This document shows positions 28,892 through 38,659 of a stretch of 64,000 nt of DNA, one piece after another. The position numbers were made by a program, and so were the translations under genes. The notes beneath the pieces are model-generated. The model was not told the origin of the DNA, did not search any database, and was given only the letters and a program-made list of their open reading frames with translations. The stretch is from the NCBI GenBank assembly GCA_009760855.2, contig WPIO01000085.1:1584501-1648500 (forward strand), given 5' to 3'. Positions within the stretch are counted from its first letter, which is position 1; every line of letters starts with the position of its first letter. The DNA is from Cristatella mucedo. Lineage: Eukaryota; Bryozoa; Phylactolaemata; Cristatellidae.

Positions 28892-29775
28892 AAGAGAGAG
28901 CAAGAGATAAAGAGAGGTTAGAGAGAGAGAGAGAGAGAGAGAGAAGAGAGAGAGGGAGGGGGAGAGCGAAAAACGGGAAAGTGAGTAGAATTGGGAAGGA
29001 AAGGCGCACGGTTGGAGTCTTTTATCTGCGCCTGCGCGAATGCAACGCAAGGGCCGCCGGCAAGCCCTGACCGGCCCTGGCCGGCTCGCCGCCTACCAGC
29101 ATGTTTTTGTTCTTCCTCACGCCATCCACGACGGTAGCGAGAAACACACCAGAAGAGTTGACGACGGGAACAAGCGCCACGTTGGATCGCACGCCGAGTT
29201 TGTGGCGCAGCTGCGCGAGGCCGTCGACCCTGCGGTCTCTGCTTTGGCCTTGACCTTTGGGTCGGCCTCCGTATTGACCTTGGCCTTGCCAAGGTCTTTC
29301 GTCTACAGGCACGGATACACGAACAACGATGGATAAAAGGATACATCCGATAAATGCAAGCAAATTCAACGATGCATACTAGGATCCACGAACAACCGTC
29401 CGTCATCTAGAGGCCTCTAGATCAAGGCCATGCGGCTGCGGCCACCGTCGGCTGGCGCGTCTGCCAGCCGCCGGTGGCCGCAGCGTTTGCAAGCGACTCG
29501 AGCAGTCAGCGTCAGCAGCCAGCGTCGGCAGCCGCCGCCGACTGCCGACCGCCGCAGGTCACGCTTTCGCGCGAGCGTGAGAGAGCGTGACCTGCGGCGG
29601 TGGGGGTCGCAGCTTCGAAGGCGAGGCTGGCGCGCTGCGGCCGGCGCTCACCTTCGAAGTCACCTCGTCTATCACCTCGGACGATGGCGAGCGTAAGGCA
29701 GTAGGTGGTGCACAAGTAATAGCAGAGACCGGCCGGAAGAGCTCGCCGGAAACGCTCCAGCGACGGAAGCTTCAT
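13023..29775 (-). CDS. M4 (thermolysin-like) zinc metallopeptidase gene C, 9 exons
   Basis: Predicted secreted zinc endopeptidase of 556 aa, read right to left. Exons: 29775-29652, 29302-29097, 28499-28287, 27970-27833, 27194-27024, 26812-26541, 21797-21652, 19736-19498 and 13184-13023 (stop TAG). Exon 1 begins MKLPSLERF and carries a hydrophobic signal segment. Exon 3 opens VKYQPRVND, the propeptide region matching gene B. Zinc and catalytic residues are His391, Glu392, His395 and Glu417; Arg451 and His476 are also present. The helix between HELGH and the glutamate ligand is two residues longer than in gene B. Exons 6 and 8 have exactly the gene B lengths (272 and 239 nt) and all intron phases agree. 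The intron after exon 8 starts with GC (CAG|GCGAGT), runs 6.3 kb and contains an L2 element. No stop or frameshift was found, so the gene looks intact. Exon 1 is an inference from splice phase. Confidence 0.87.
13560..14515 (-). mobile_element. L2-A 3' half, minus strand
   Basis: Reverse-complement L2-A covering the end of the reverse transcriptase ORF (RLDFCNSL, LVQNSAARLVCRERRSCHIT, HSLAPAYLSDLL) plus the 3' UTR and tail hairpin at 13590-13650. The frame is broken. It sits in the long GC-AG intron of M4 gene C. Confidence 0.85.
14813..14896 (+). mobile_element. 84-bp tail-only L2 insertion with target-site duplication
   Basis: Only the L2 3' tail hairpin (AAAGCGCC...GGGCGCTTT) and its (ATT)n end are present. 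The insert is flanked by AAGGAC at 14807-14812 and 14897-14902. The sequence just upstream (14691-14717) is a second, uninterrupted copy of the target flank. Lies in gene C's long intron. Confidence 0.75.
15083..15478 (-). mobile_element. L2-A 3'-end fragment, minus strand
   Basis: Begins with (AAT)n and the reverse-complement tail hairpin, followed by the L2-A 3' UTR and the last codons of the ORF. Truncated at about 15478. Lies head to head with the larger plus-strand copy that follows. Confidence 0.8.
15600..19205 (+). mobile_element. Nearly full-length L2-A LINE, broken
   Basis: The longest L2/CR1-type element in the window, inside the GC-AG intron of M4 gene C and opposite to its direction. 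The apurinic endonuclease domain runs from about 15960 to 16670 (LPALSETWL, VVYRPPGT, GDFNVH, SDHMHISF). The reverse transcriptase runs from 17490 to 18960 (FRANHSTESALL, LLDLSAAFDTINH, PQGSVLGPVLF, FYADDTQLY, then LNDDKTNLL). The 3' UTR ends in the tail hairpin and (ATT)n at 19130-19205. A stop at about 16108, frameshifts near 16260 and 18345 and an inserted L2 tail at 17352-17488 make it non-coding as it stands. No clear ORF1 or target-site duplication was found. Confidence 0.85.
17352..17488 (-). mobile_element. L2 tail copy nested inside the L2-A element
   Basis: A reverse-complement L2 3' end (tail hairpin plus about 70 bases of 3' UTR) interrupts the coding region of the plus-strand L2-A. 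The homologous L2-A fragment at 1-690 is continuous at this point. Flanking similarity (GAATTGAT versus AATGAAT) suggests a short imperfect target duplication. Confidence 0.75.
20004..20206 (-). CDS. Small unrecognised ORF in gene C intron 7
   Basis: A 66-codon ATG-initiated frame (MPVCPAYDVASATYISKKAV...) with mixed, protein-like composition, lying between the HExxH exon and the following exon of M4 gene C on the same strand. It has no family match that I can see and no splice sites that would join it to gene C in frame. It may be chance. Confidence 0.15.
20575..20733 (+). repeat. (GA)n microsatellite
   Basis: Interrupted then pure GA repeat in gene C intron 7; the L2 fragment begins directly after it. 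Confidence 0.95.
20735..21120 (+). mobile_element. L2-A internal fragment
   Basis: Plus-strand L2-A sequence encoding the post-RT region (TSRLDFCNSLL, LVQNSAARLVCRERRSC, LADLHWLPVKQR). It starts directly at the end of a (GA)n array and stops before the 3' UTR. Located in gene C intron 7. Confidence 0.8.
22318..22420 (+). mobile_element. L2 tail fragment
   Basis: Diverged tail hairpin (CAAAGTGCC...GAGGGCACTTT) followed by a degenerate TTATT run. Lies in gene C intron 6. Confidence 0.6.
22793..23115 (+). repeat. AT-rich tandem repeat, unit about 150 bp, 2.1 copies
   Basis: ACGT(G/A)CTATTATAATTATA begins copies at 22793 and 22942 and a partial one at 23098. TAAGAATTATAAGCACTTAT recurs within each full unit. 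Lies in gene C intron 6. Confidence 0.75.
23729..23848 (+). repeat. 16-bp repeat ACAAGTCTCAAGTAAG, about 8 copies
   Basis: Degenerate array in gene C intron 6; some units are shortened to ACAAGTCTAGTC. Confidence 0.8.
24236..24870 (+). mobile_element. L2-B LINE 3' end, interrupted by an S2 SINE
   Basis: A second L2-like family. The plus strand encodes a C-terminal motif (DRSFSSAGPRLWNWLP) and matches the minus-strand copy at 41120-42162 on both sides of the SINE insertion at 24376-24517. The tail lacks the L2-A hairpin. Lies in gene C intron 6. Confidence 0.8.
24376..24517 (-). mobile_element. S2 SINE inserted in L2-B with ATAAAT duplication
   Basis: Best-preserved S2 copy, 142 bp. On the minus strand: tRNA-like box A region (TGGCCCGGTGGTCAAGG), box B region (GGCTCGAGCCCC), linker CACATGCGAAGCGCC and an L2-like tail (GATTCAGTTCTCTTAGGGCG). 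Flanked by ATAAAT at 24370-24375 and 24518-24523. The uninterrupted L2-B at 41400 shows the empty site. Confidence 0.85.
24999..25060 (+). repeat. (AT)n microsatellite
   Basis: About 60 bp of AT repeat in gene C intron 6. Confidence 0.9.
25970..26150 (+). repeat. AT-rich block with (AT)n and (TG)n
   Basis: Short AT arrays ending in a (TG)n run at 26121-26148, gene C intron 6. Confidence 0.85.
27971..28075 (-). repeat. Tandem repeat duplicating the acceptor of gene C exon 4
   Basis: On the minus strand, 18-bp units ending in CTGCAG (GACTCGCTGTAGCTGCAG) repeat up to the exon 4 start at 27970, with two further, diverged 21-bp units upstream. Each intact unit offers a 3' splice site. Units are a multiple of three but contain an in-frame TAG, so only the last acceptor leaves the frame open. 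Confidence 0.7.
28827..28965 (+). repeat. (GA)n microsatellite
   Basis: Interrupted GA repeat in gene C intron 2. Confidence 0.95.
29435..29601. repeat. Two neighbouring long inverted repeats in gene C intron 1
   Basis: First: arms 29435-29456 and 29463-29484, 22 bp with one mismatch, 6-base loop. Second: arms 29548-29565 and 29584-29601, 18 bp perfect, 18-base loop. A CTAGAGGCCTCTAG palindrome lies just to the left at 29407-29420. Confidence 0.85.
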
Positions 29776-31212
29776 CGCGGTTGCGGCTGCAAACGGCGCG
29801 ACGCTGCGCTGCGGCGGCGCGAACGAACGCGAGCCGCAGGCGCGGCTGCTGCCGCCGCCGCCGTCCTCGCCTGCGGCGGCCGCACCGCACGCCTGCGGCG
29901 GCAGGGACGTCCTTTGAAGCGCGACCTGACGTCTCTGAGTTCTGAGACGGCGCGCGATCGAGTCCTGCGAGAGCTCGGGGCCGGAGCTCCGCGGCTGGTG
30001 ACCAGACGCGGAGGCCGTGCAATTCTGACGCGGCGTCGCTCGCCGCCGCCGCCGCCGCCGCAGCCGCGAGGTCATGCAATGTAACGTGGCTAGAGTTCAC
30101 GGGTGCTGCGGCAGGGCCTCTCCACTTCCGCCTCTTCACTTCCACTTCTTCACCTAGGGCAAGGCCTCTCCGCCCCTTCCCTTCACTCTGCCGCGCGCAC
30201 GCGCGAGCCGCAGAGCGGGCGCTCGCTTGCGCGCCCGCGCCCCGAAGCAGCGCCGCGGGAGCGGCTCTCTCCGCTGCCGAATGAGCCGCCGCCGCCGCGC
30301 GGGGTTTCTCGGCGCCGCCGACGACGAATTGCGCGGTCGCGGCGGCGCGCGGCGGCGGCACGCGGCGGCGCGCGCGTCTGCGCCGAGAGAGGATTTTTGG
30401 CCCGACCGACGCCGTCGCGGACCGACGCCGCCTTCCTTCACGCGCGGCCGCGCAGGCAGGCGCGACGCGCTTGGCTCACTTTCGGGATGGCGATGGCCGG
30501 CGATGCGTAGTCTACGGTGGCAGCTGGCCGACGTCTGGCGGCGCTCGTCTCGCAGCCCGTAGCTACCGGCGCTCGTGCGTCGCTCGCCGCTCGCGGTACG
30601 CCCGATTGCCGCTCCGTCGGCTGAAGCCTGTCGGGTTATTCTCTGTCGGCAGACCAATGGACGCGCAGGGGGGCGGCGCCGGGCGATCCACCAATGGCGT
30701 GACGGAGCGGCTGGCCACCAGCTGCTGAGGCGAGCACACCGAATGCCGCCGTCCGATTCGCTACGTCGGCGATATCCGCCACTCGGACGGTGGCGCTCAT
30801 CGTCGCCGCAGCAGCAACCCCGCCGCCGCAGCCGCCGCTGGGTCTGAGGGTAGAGGAATTGAAATGGGCGATGACTCAAACCGGACTAATCCTTGCGTCC
30901 GCCGGAGGCGGTGGCGCTGCGCCGGAAGAGCTCTCGAGTTGCGTAGGCGGCGGCGCTGACCAGCGAGCCGCCGCGACGGCTGGGCTCGAGGGGCGGCGGC
31001 GGCGCACCGGCTGCGACGCGTTCGCTTCGCCGCCTCCGCAACCCGAGAGCGCCCGCGCCACCTGCATGCAACGCGGGCGCTCTCGTCATGGGACCCGAGC
31101 GACATGTCGACGAGATCAAAGACTTTGCTAGACTTTATTTGCACGCGCTCGCGCGCGCTCTGCCGTCTCGCCTCCGAAAGGCAGCGCAAGAGGCTTCCGC
31201 CATCGCATTCTC

Positions 31213-31373
31213 TCATCCTCCTTCTCCTCCTCCTTCTCCTCCTCCTCCTCCTCCTCCTCCTCCTCCTCCTCCTCCTCCTCCTCCTCCTTCCTCCTCCTCT
31301 TCCTCCTCCTCCTCCTCCTTCTCCTCCTCCTCCTCCTCCTCCTCCTCCTCCTCCTCCTCCTCCTTCTTTTCCT
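31213..31373 (+). repeat. (CTC)n/(TCC)n polypyrimidine tract
   Basis: About 160 bases of pure pyrimidine on the plus strand, mainly TCC triplets. Confidence 0.95.
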
Positions 31374-33369
31374 CCTGCGGCGCCTCTTGTCTCGGTGAGG
31401 CGATCTTTCGCACGCTTAACGCACTGGGCAACGTAACGGCAAAGTATGGCTAATACTAAAAACCTGCGTCGTGGCGTCCCTGTCGCCAAAGAGCTTGCAC
31501 TTGACAAACCCCAGTCGAAGGTTCGAGTTCGCTAGCAGGCAACGCTTCAGTATTTTTTCAGCGCTTAAGAAGCCGCCGCCGCCGCCGCGGCGTCTCGTGT
31601 CGCTGCCGCTGTGCGAGAATGCCCGATCAGCCAAACGCTGCTCGTTTCAAATCGGATATGGAACGCTAGCTGCGCCGGCGCACGGCTGGCGGTGACAGTC
31701 ACGTGACTGGAGACGGCCGTCCAAGTGCCGCCCGCGACTACGGAGACTAATTGTTTTCGTGCACGCGGCAGTCACGCGACCGTCCGGGCAACGAGAGAGG
31801 AATGCGTTAACTCGCCGCCTGCATCCGCCACCGAACCGGACATCCTGGTGCGCGTGACGCAGCCCAAGAGGGCGCGCGAGCGAGCGAGCGAGCGAGCGAG
31901 CCAGCCAGCCAGCTGGGGCGCCTGCGGACGGGGCGGAGGTGAAGGGCGCAAAGAGCGGAAGCACTCGGATTGAACCGCCGCCCAGCAGACGCGGCAGCAA
32001 AGTGCGCGCAGGCGCCTCGTCTATGTCGACGCCGAGCATAGAAACCAGGATGTCAGCGTCGAGCCGTCGAGACTGCACGTGCGAGTGCGCCGCCCGCAGC
32101 CGCCGCCGCCGGCAGCTCTTGTCTCCTTGCCCCTCTCGTGTCGAACCGGCAAAATGATGTCATTTTGAAACTAACATTTAATTACAAACTAAATACATAA
32201 TTTAAATTATTAATATTAATCACTTTGAAACTCGTGTAATTATTATTATTATTATTATTATTCTTTACCTGCCCCAGTCAGATGCGCGCGCAGCCGCCGC
32301 CGCCCCCCCACTCCGGTGGCTGGTCGCAGAGTAGCGCGTCCGCTCGTTCGGCTGACTTCCGGCTAAGTGTACTGACAGACGGCATCGTCACGTGACAGCA
32401 TCGTCTGCTGCAAGGAGTTCTGGCCCAGTTCGCATTTTCACGCGCACGAGGCTAAGGCTTGAAAAGAGTCGAAAAGCTGAAGCAGAAGTCGAGCCTTCGC
32501 CGAAGAAGCGAGATTCTCGCCACAGAGTGCCAAAGAGCGCCACAGGGTGCCGAAGAGCTCGCCAACTGTGCGGCGATGCAGTGACCGCGCACTTATAACC
32601 TTTCGCTGCGAAACTTCTCGAAGAGCAATGAAACGTCGATAGCCAAATTGATAGGCACTCGCTTCGCCGTCCGTTCGCGTCGCGCTGCTGTCACTCTCTA
32701 TTTTCGGCGCACGCGCACACCAAGATAATTTTCCGCCATCCGCTTGGTTGGGCCATGGCGGCGGCGCGCTACCGAAACCAATACTGCCGGCGTGCGCAAG
32801 TGCAGTACGTCACTGCGTCGAGATATCATTTCGAGATCCTCGCCCCGGCATGCAGTTAACTTCACTCGCCAGCACCAGCCTGCTCAGCCGACCAGCTCGC
32901 CTGCCTCCCTTCCGGTCACGTGCTCTCGCACCTGCATCCTTGTTTCTCATCGAGCAGCGAGTCGTCTTGCCGTCCGTCGTACTAGATTGAAATATTTTGG
33001 CTATCGAACGATCAGCGCGTGCGAACTGAAAGCCTCCGATCCAGCGACGGTCACCCGCACATCTACCTGCGATGAACTTTCACCATTCAAATCACGTGTA
33101 CGCGTGTCTCGTATGCAAATCTAACCGCTGTACCGCTTGCCTTTCGCCCCAGCCAAGTTGCCCTTTTCGCGGTTCCGGTTTCGGCTCTGCGCGCGCACGT
33201 CCGTCCGAGCGCGACTCGAGTGTGCTGTGCCATGTGCCACAGACGTCGTGCTAACCGGCGGCCACGAATGTGCTTCGCGCTTTCTGTAAGATGTAGGCCA
33301 AAGCGCAGCGATTCAATGCTTTTCTGCTTTTTCGAGCTTTCTCTACATAATATACATAATAATCGCCTT

Positions 33370-33465
33370 CAACGAGCACGGTCGAGTGTTAGAGCCCTGT
33401 GGCACAGGTGAAGCGCCCGAACAGAGATTATGCCCTCTAAGGGCACTGCTATACGAGTGACATAT
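33370..33465 (+). mobile_element. S2 SINE 3' part
   Basis: Linker (CCTGTGGCACAGGTGAAGCGCC) compressed to AGCCCTGTGGCACAGG, then the tail with GATTATGCCCTCTAAGGGC. The tRNA-like head is missing or decayed. Confidence 0.5.
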
Positions 33466-33695
33466 TTACTGGTAAGGCTTAAGCATTCGCTTGCAGAGAA
33501 GCGCGTGTAGCATCACAGATCTTCTGCATCACATTCATCAATTAATAATTATCTAATCGTCTAATTATCATAATATTATCTAATTATAGTAATTTCAATA
33601 TTTCTTTGTTATAAAATATGATAATATCCAATATTAAAGATTTTCTATTAGCAATAATTAATTGATATATAAATAGTATCCTATTGATCTCATCA

Positions 33696-34088
33696 TTAAT
33701 CTATATAGAATTTTTTAACTGAATTGTCTGTTATGGTTGAAATATCAGAGTCAAGTGCTTGAGCGTCCTGAGCAGTCATCTTGGATTTAACTACGTAGTC
33801 AACGTAAGACTTAAGTAGAGTAGCGGAAGCAGCAAGATTAGGATCGGTGATATCTGGAGTCTGTGTAGCGACGGCTGAAGTAGCCGACTAAGTATATTTA
33901 GCCATTCTCCTATAGCTAATGTAAAAATAAATACCTAAAATTAAGTTTCTGACATCGTAATAACCTGAACGCCATCTTTAGTTTCTATAGATTTATTCGT
34001 CTTTTGTGATTCAACGATCGTGGTAATGATTTAATCTCTGCATCCCATTAGTTTATCAGAGATATCCCAGATTTGAATAAGAATAAAG

Positions 34089-34090
<2 letters not shown>
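33696..34090 (-). pseudogene. AT-rich block with two short decayed reading frames
   Basis: On the minus strand, frame 1 runs from about 34090 to stop TAA at 33941-33943. It contains MGCRD, one internal TAA (34031-34033), then IITTIVESQKTNKSIETKDG and VQVITMSET. Frame 2 starts at ATG 33905-33903 and ends at TAA 33696-33698: MAKYT, one internal TAG (33888-33890), then a 64-residue open stretch including PDITDPNLAASATLLKSYV and MTAQDAQALDSDIST. Both internal stops are one C-to-T change from Gln codons. AGGAGA directly abuts the second ATG, too close for a normal Shine-Dalgarno. Codon use (AT-rich third positions) and base composition differ sharply from the neighbouring GC-rich DNA. I do not recognise the proteins. 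A decayed insertion from a bacterial, phage or plasmid source is possible; chance open frames in AT-rich DNA are the alternative. Confidence 0.35.
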
Positions 34091-34128
<38 letters not shown>

Positions 34129-34557
34129 ATAACTTTGCTCATCCCGACATGGCTGTCCGTTCTCGCTTATCGCCTATGACGTCCATTTGTACGGCGGCTT
34201 AGAGAGCAGGTGTAAGTGTCTTTCTGCGTTTTTTGAGTGCGACCAGAGCTTTTCAAACTTATTCCAGTCCAGATTCTGCTTGCTCAGTGCGCGCGCGCGC
34301 GCGCGCGGGCTCGGCAGCCGCATCATTAATTTGCTTACGCCGTCCATTTTGCCAAGTCCAATGTCGTCGCCATTTGTCGTTCGCCACTAATATGATTGAC
34401 AATTACTTTTGTATTTGCATAAATCGCAGTTGCTCCGTTAGGCTTTTGCGCCTGCTTCCGAGTGAGTTTTCAAACATCGCGTGACCGCGAAGTGCAAATC
34501 GGATGTCGTCGTTCGGGGCTTCCAGGCCTGCGTTCACGCAGCAGCTCACAGTGCACA

Positions 34558-34668
34558 GCGCTCGCTCCTTCCGGCGCTCGCTCCTTCCGGCGCTCGCTCC
34601 TTCCGGCGCTCGCTCCTTCCGGCGCTCGCTCCTTCCGGCGCTCGCTCCTTCCGGCGCTCGCTCCTTCC
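34558..34668 (+). repeat. 16-bp minisatellite GCGCTCGCTCCTTCCG, 7 perfect copies
   Basis: CTCGCTCCTTCC recurs every 16 bases from 34561 to 34657 with no mismatch. Confidence 0.95.
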
Positions 34669-35029
34669 TATCGTCCCGCGTACTAGTACTAGTAGCAGCC
34701 ATGTTGCGACGGTGGCGTTCAAAGATGCTGATGGCCTGCTGACTACTGCCGAGGCTACCATCGAGACTTGCCGCGTGTGCGGGCGGGCGGGCGGGAGGGC
34801 AGGGTCAAGATCGAGATCAGTCAAGGAGGGGGCCCCCCAGCTGAGCACCGTGCATCCTTGCAGGGGTGCTGCTGCTGCTTCGATGGGGCTGCTGCTGCTG
34901 CTTCGATGGGGCTGCTGCTTGCTGCTGCTGCTGCGCACGCTCGCTAATCCCTCGCAAAACTCGTGAGCTGCTTAGTAGCGTAGCTGCAAATGAGTCAGTG
35001 TTGCAATGTGCTGCTGAACGGCGATTAGG

Positions 35030-35115
35030 ATAAATTGCGAAGTGCTCAGACAGAGATTGAGTTCTCTGTGGGGGCTATATCAAATGTAGTATCGTCATTA
35101 GTAGTATTATTATAA
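35030..35115 (+). mobile_element. L2 tail fragment
   Basis: Diverged L2 tail (GAGATTGAGTTCTCTGTGGG) with a degenerate (ATT)n end. Confidence 0.55.
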
Positions 35116-35703
35116 GAACTGTCAAGATGAGAAATCAATTTATCAAGTGAATACCTAACAATTCTATCGCAATCCTTCGTGTCCACGTTTCTTGGAGATT
35201 AGACGTCTTCAATCGCCCGCCTGTAGCTAGTTCCTGCTGCTGTTACTACATACTGCCAAATAAACCTCTTTACGGCTGAGAGTTTTATATAACGAATCTA
35301 GCACAGCAAGCCACGATGGCATGCAGCAGCCAAATTGATAATATACAAAGAGTAGCTGATGATATAAAAATAATATTATAATACACAAAGAAAAAATAAA
35401 AAGGTACAAAGATATTCTCCAAAAAGTAGCTGGTTTAGCGGGTTCCGCACAAAAGCACCCCGAGTAGCCGACGATCTTTCAGAACGTAGAGTCGTACCTT
35501 ACGCTGGGCGATTACTGTATCCAAAGGATATCGAGTCATTTTAGTGCAGTAAACCCTTTAGTCTCATCCGCTTACTTGCAGGATCACTTCCGCGAGGAAC
35601 GCTGCCCCTGTTGGGCAACTCCACGAAAGCGAATGAATTTTTGACCGGACGTTGCTAAATAGTCGCACTGGAAATGGCAAGCTCGCACGGTGCACTACAA
35701 AAT

Positions 35704-35922
35704 GGTGAGCCGTGGTGGCACACTAGGTAAGGCGGTCGCTTTCACGACCTCGATCCCGAGGTTGTGAAAGCGACCTCGATCCTGAGGTCGTGGGTTCGAT
35801 TCTTGCAGTGGGCGATTCTTTATCGCCCACCGCAAGCGGCGGTGATAGCCGTAAAGGCTCTTCTGTCGCTAAACGAAAATGGGCCGTTCAATCAGCTAGG
35901 ATTTATATTTATTATATAAAAG
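35704..35922 (+). mobile_element. S1 SINE (tRNA-derived), plus strand
   Basis: Longest S1 copy. A tRNA-like head (GGTGGCACACTAGGTAAGG) and box-B-like GTGGGTTCGATTC are followed by a hairpin GTGGGCGAT...ATCGCCCAC, a conserved block (GTGATAGCCGTAAAGGCTC) and an end CAATCAGCTAG before an A/T tail. The segment between boxes has an internal duplication of CGACCTCGATCC. Confidence 0.75.
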
Positions 35923-36956
35923 AGCTGAGGCTAAGGCTTCTTCATTCTGGGCTCCTCACGCGCTCGGGAAAATAACATCGAACAAGGCCTTGATTAGAGC
36001 GGCTAGCACTTTGCACTTTGCCGCTAAATGAGTCTGCCGCGCAGGCCGTCTGCTAAATGAGTCTGCCGCTAAACGAGTCTTTACTCTAGCTCTGAAACGC
36101 TCGCAGCGATCGATCGCTGACGCGCTGTACTGCGGAAGCTGGCGGTGCACTGTGCCAAGAGAGGTAGCTCCCCAGCGACCTTGACCGTTTCTAGGAAAGA
36201 TGGCGGCGCAGCAGTGCCGCCTCTGAGACCTCAGCCAACGCCGATGCTTGCCCAAGATGCCCTCGCAAGGTGGCTTATTCGGCGGCGGCGACGACGGCGG
36301 GAATCGTGCGGCGGCGATGTATTTCGACGCTTTATTTGCAAGCCGTGGGAAACACGGGTTTACTGCAGCAACCGTTGCGAAGATTAGGGTTTAACTTGGT
36401 ACGTCAGCAGAGATCCAGCGCAGCTTTGACCAGATGCGACTAATCCGGGGCTACCGGCCAGATTTGACTAATCTCTTGCAGCCAACCAGACGTGAATAAT
36501 CGACAACTAAAGATTGCGCCATCTCCTTGGCAACTGCTATGCCATCTCCTTGCCAACTGCGCCTTCTCGCTGAGACGCTGCAGATGTCCTGGCGAGAGAT
36601 TTGGTCTTGCAGCTTTGCAAATTGTACCCTTAAGCCAATTCGCGCGCGTTTAAGCACTTTCGCGAGGCCGACGGCGCGAGACCGACTGAGCAGTCTCAGG
36701 CAGAGGGCAGACGATGCCAAGTCAAGGTCGTTGAAAGGGCAGCGAGCGCGAACTAGCGGCTATTTTTCTTGAGACTGGACCGACTGAAGATTTTCCCTAG
36801 CAGCAGCAGCAGCAGCATCCGTTCTCTGTGTGAGTCAGCGGACGCATGGCGTAGAGATTCGTGCGCAACGCCATCGGAACGCCGACCGCTACGGTGCGGC
36901 CATACACGATCCGGCCACCTCTGCCAGATCGCTCGCTGCCCAATCGGCTCTCCGAC

Positions 36957-37005
36957 GGCCCACCGATGGCCCACCGATGGCCCACCGATGGCCCACCGAT
37001 GGCCG
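36957..37005 (+). repeat. 12-bp repeat GGCCCACCGATG, 4 copies
   Basis: Perfect tandem array in GC-rich DNA; as 12 is divisible by three it gives false repetitive reading frames. Confidence 0.9.
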
Positions 37006-37181
37006 CAAGCGCGAGCGCGTATGCGCGCATGCTTTCCGCAGCTCGTCCGCACGCACGAATCCACGCGGGCGCGCGCGCGCGCGCATGGACGCACGGGCGC
37101 ACGCGCTAGAGCTGATGTACTTATGCTCAGTAGAAAAACTCGTCCACGGCAAGACTTTGCGGACGCTCTAATAGCTCAATA

Positions 37182-37292
<111 letters not shown>

Positions 37293-37544
37293 ACATACAT
37301 ATATATACATATGACTGGCGGAAATCGGCATTTTTCGCTCGGATCGGACGGCGTTGCGGCGGCTTTGCACGTGGAGGACGCCATTTCCGGGTCGGAGGCC
37401 GTGTGGTCCCCATTTCTGAACCGGCAGGCGCGGGTAGCCCCGGCGGCCCCGGCAGGGCAGGGCTCCTCCGGCTAATGTCATGTACTACATTCTTGTATTT
37501 TAATCTATCTCTTACACACATTTGCATATACACGTATCAGTTTT

Positions 37545-37632
37545 GATCGTGCTTCTTTTGCGGCAAATGCAAGGGGGCCTAGAAAGAGATTGAGTTCTCT
37601 GAGAGTGCTATAACAAATGTATTAATGTTGTT
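37545..37632 (+). mobile_element. L2 tail fragment
   Basis: Matches the last 85 bases of L2-A (GGCAAATGC, CCTAGAAAGAGATTGAGTTC) ending in a short ATT-like run. Confidence 0.6.
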
Positions 37633-37961
37633 ATATGCGTATACATACGTGCATATACTTATGGAATTTGATCGACTTGAAGTAGCTTTGGATTCTTGCT
37701 ATTGAAACGTGTACATTCTCTCGGTATAATTACGATAGCGCTTTAGATTATTCGCGGTGATATGAACTGGTGTGAATTTCGGATTATAATATCAGATTAA
37801 TACTCAGATATGAATTTCGCGGTTCTATCAGCCCTAGGAAAGTATAGGAACGTGAAGGATAGTATAGGATACGTCATCCTCCACGATTTAGGCCCACGAA
37901 AAGCCGCGCGTTTTTTTAATAATAAATAAAATAAATGGAAATAAATAAAAAATAAAATAAA

Positions 37962-38102
37962 ATAAATAAATGGAATACAATTAATGGAAATAAATGGAAA
38001 AATGCCATTTGAAAAAGTGAGAGCTCAGCTCCACATAAATAAATGGAATACAATTAATGGAAATAAATGGAAAAATGCCATTTGAAAAAGTGAGAGCTCA
38101 GC
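37962..38102 (+). repeat. Perfect 68-bp tandem duplication, period 73
   Basis: 37962-38029 and 38035-38102 are identical over 68 bases (ATAAATAAATGG ... GAGAGCTCAGC), separated by TCCAC. No substitution has accumulated, so the duplication is recent. Confidence 0.9.
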
Positions 38103-38659
38103 GCTGCAGAGGTGCGGGGTACCTTCTCCGTCGCTCCCGTGCGCACGTGCTGCCGGCATCGCGCCTGAGCTGAACATCGATGGTTGATCGTCGATCGACG
38201 ATTGATCGACGATCGATCGATAGCCGCATCGATTGGTGCGGCTTCCGAGGCTGATCCTTGCTCAGCTGCTTTCCGAGACATGACCTCTACCGGTAGACGT
38301 TCTCTCGCGTCCGACGATCGTCGTCTCTTCCGAGAATCCGACGACGCAAGCTAATTCGTGAGCTGTGTTCGCGTGGGCGAAGACTGGAACAGACTGGTCT
38401 GCATTGCGAATACGGACTCTCGCAGCAGTAGAGAAAGGTCCGGGCGTTTCTTCGCCGCTTCGCGCGCGCTCTCCAGTCGAACTCGATGCAGACAAGTTCA
38501 GGAGCGCACGCCCAACGGCGCTTTAGTTATGTATGTATAAAAAAATCAGAAACTTCATCACTGCGCTCCCGCGATTTTCGTGAGGGACGCAGTTTGTGTA
38601 GATGAGCGGCGCGCGAGTGCGCGCAGCAGGAGAGAAACGAAGCCGCGACGCGAGCAAGC

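Larger units (their letters stand above)
29776..33500. other. GC-rich region without recognised genes
   Basis: CpG island next to the 5' end of gene C, so its left part probably contains the gene C promoter. Long ORFs on both strands are a by-product of high GC and triplet repeats. A 14-bp-arm hairpin lies at 31044-31085. Confidence 0.5.

Noticed and set aside
29097-29369. Alternative unspliced N-terminus for gene C (NLLAFIGCILLSIVV hydrophobic stretch)
   Set aside because: The frame has no ATG (only TTG) and a TAG lies four codons upstream. The hydrophobic reading comes from the pyrimidine tract of a good acceptor at 29303; the spliced exon 1 at 29775 has an ATG and matches gene B in phase.
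30103-31507. Long Arg/Pro/Ala-rich ORFs
   Set aside because: Products of high GC and the (TCC)n tract; mutually overlapping on both strands with no motif.
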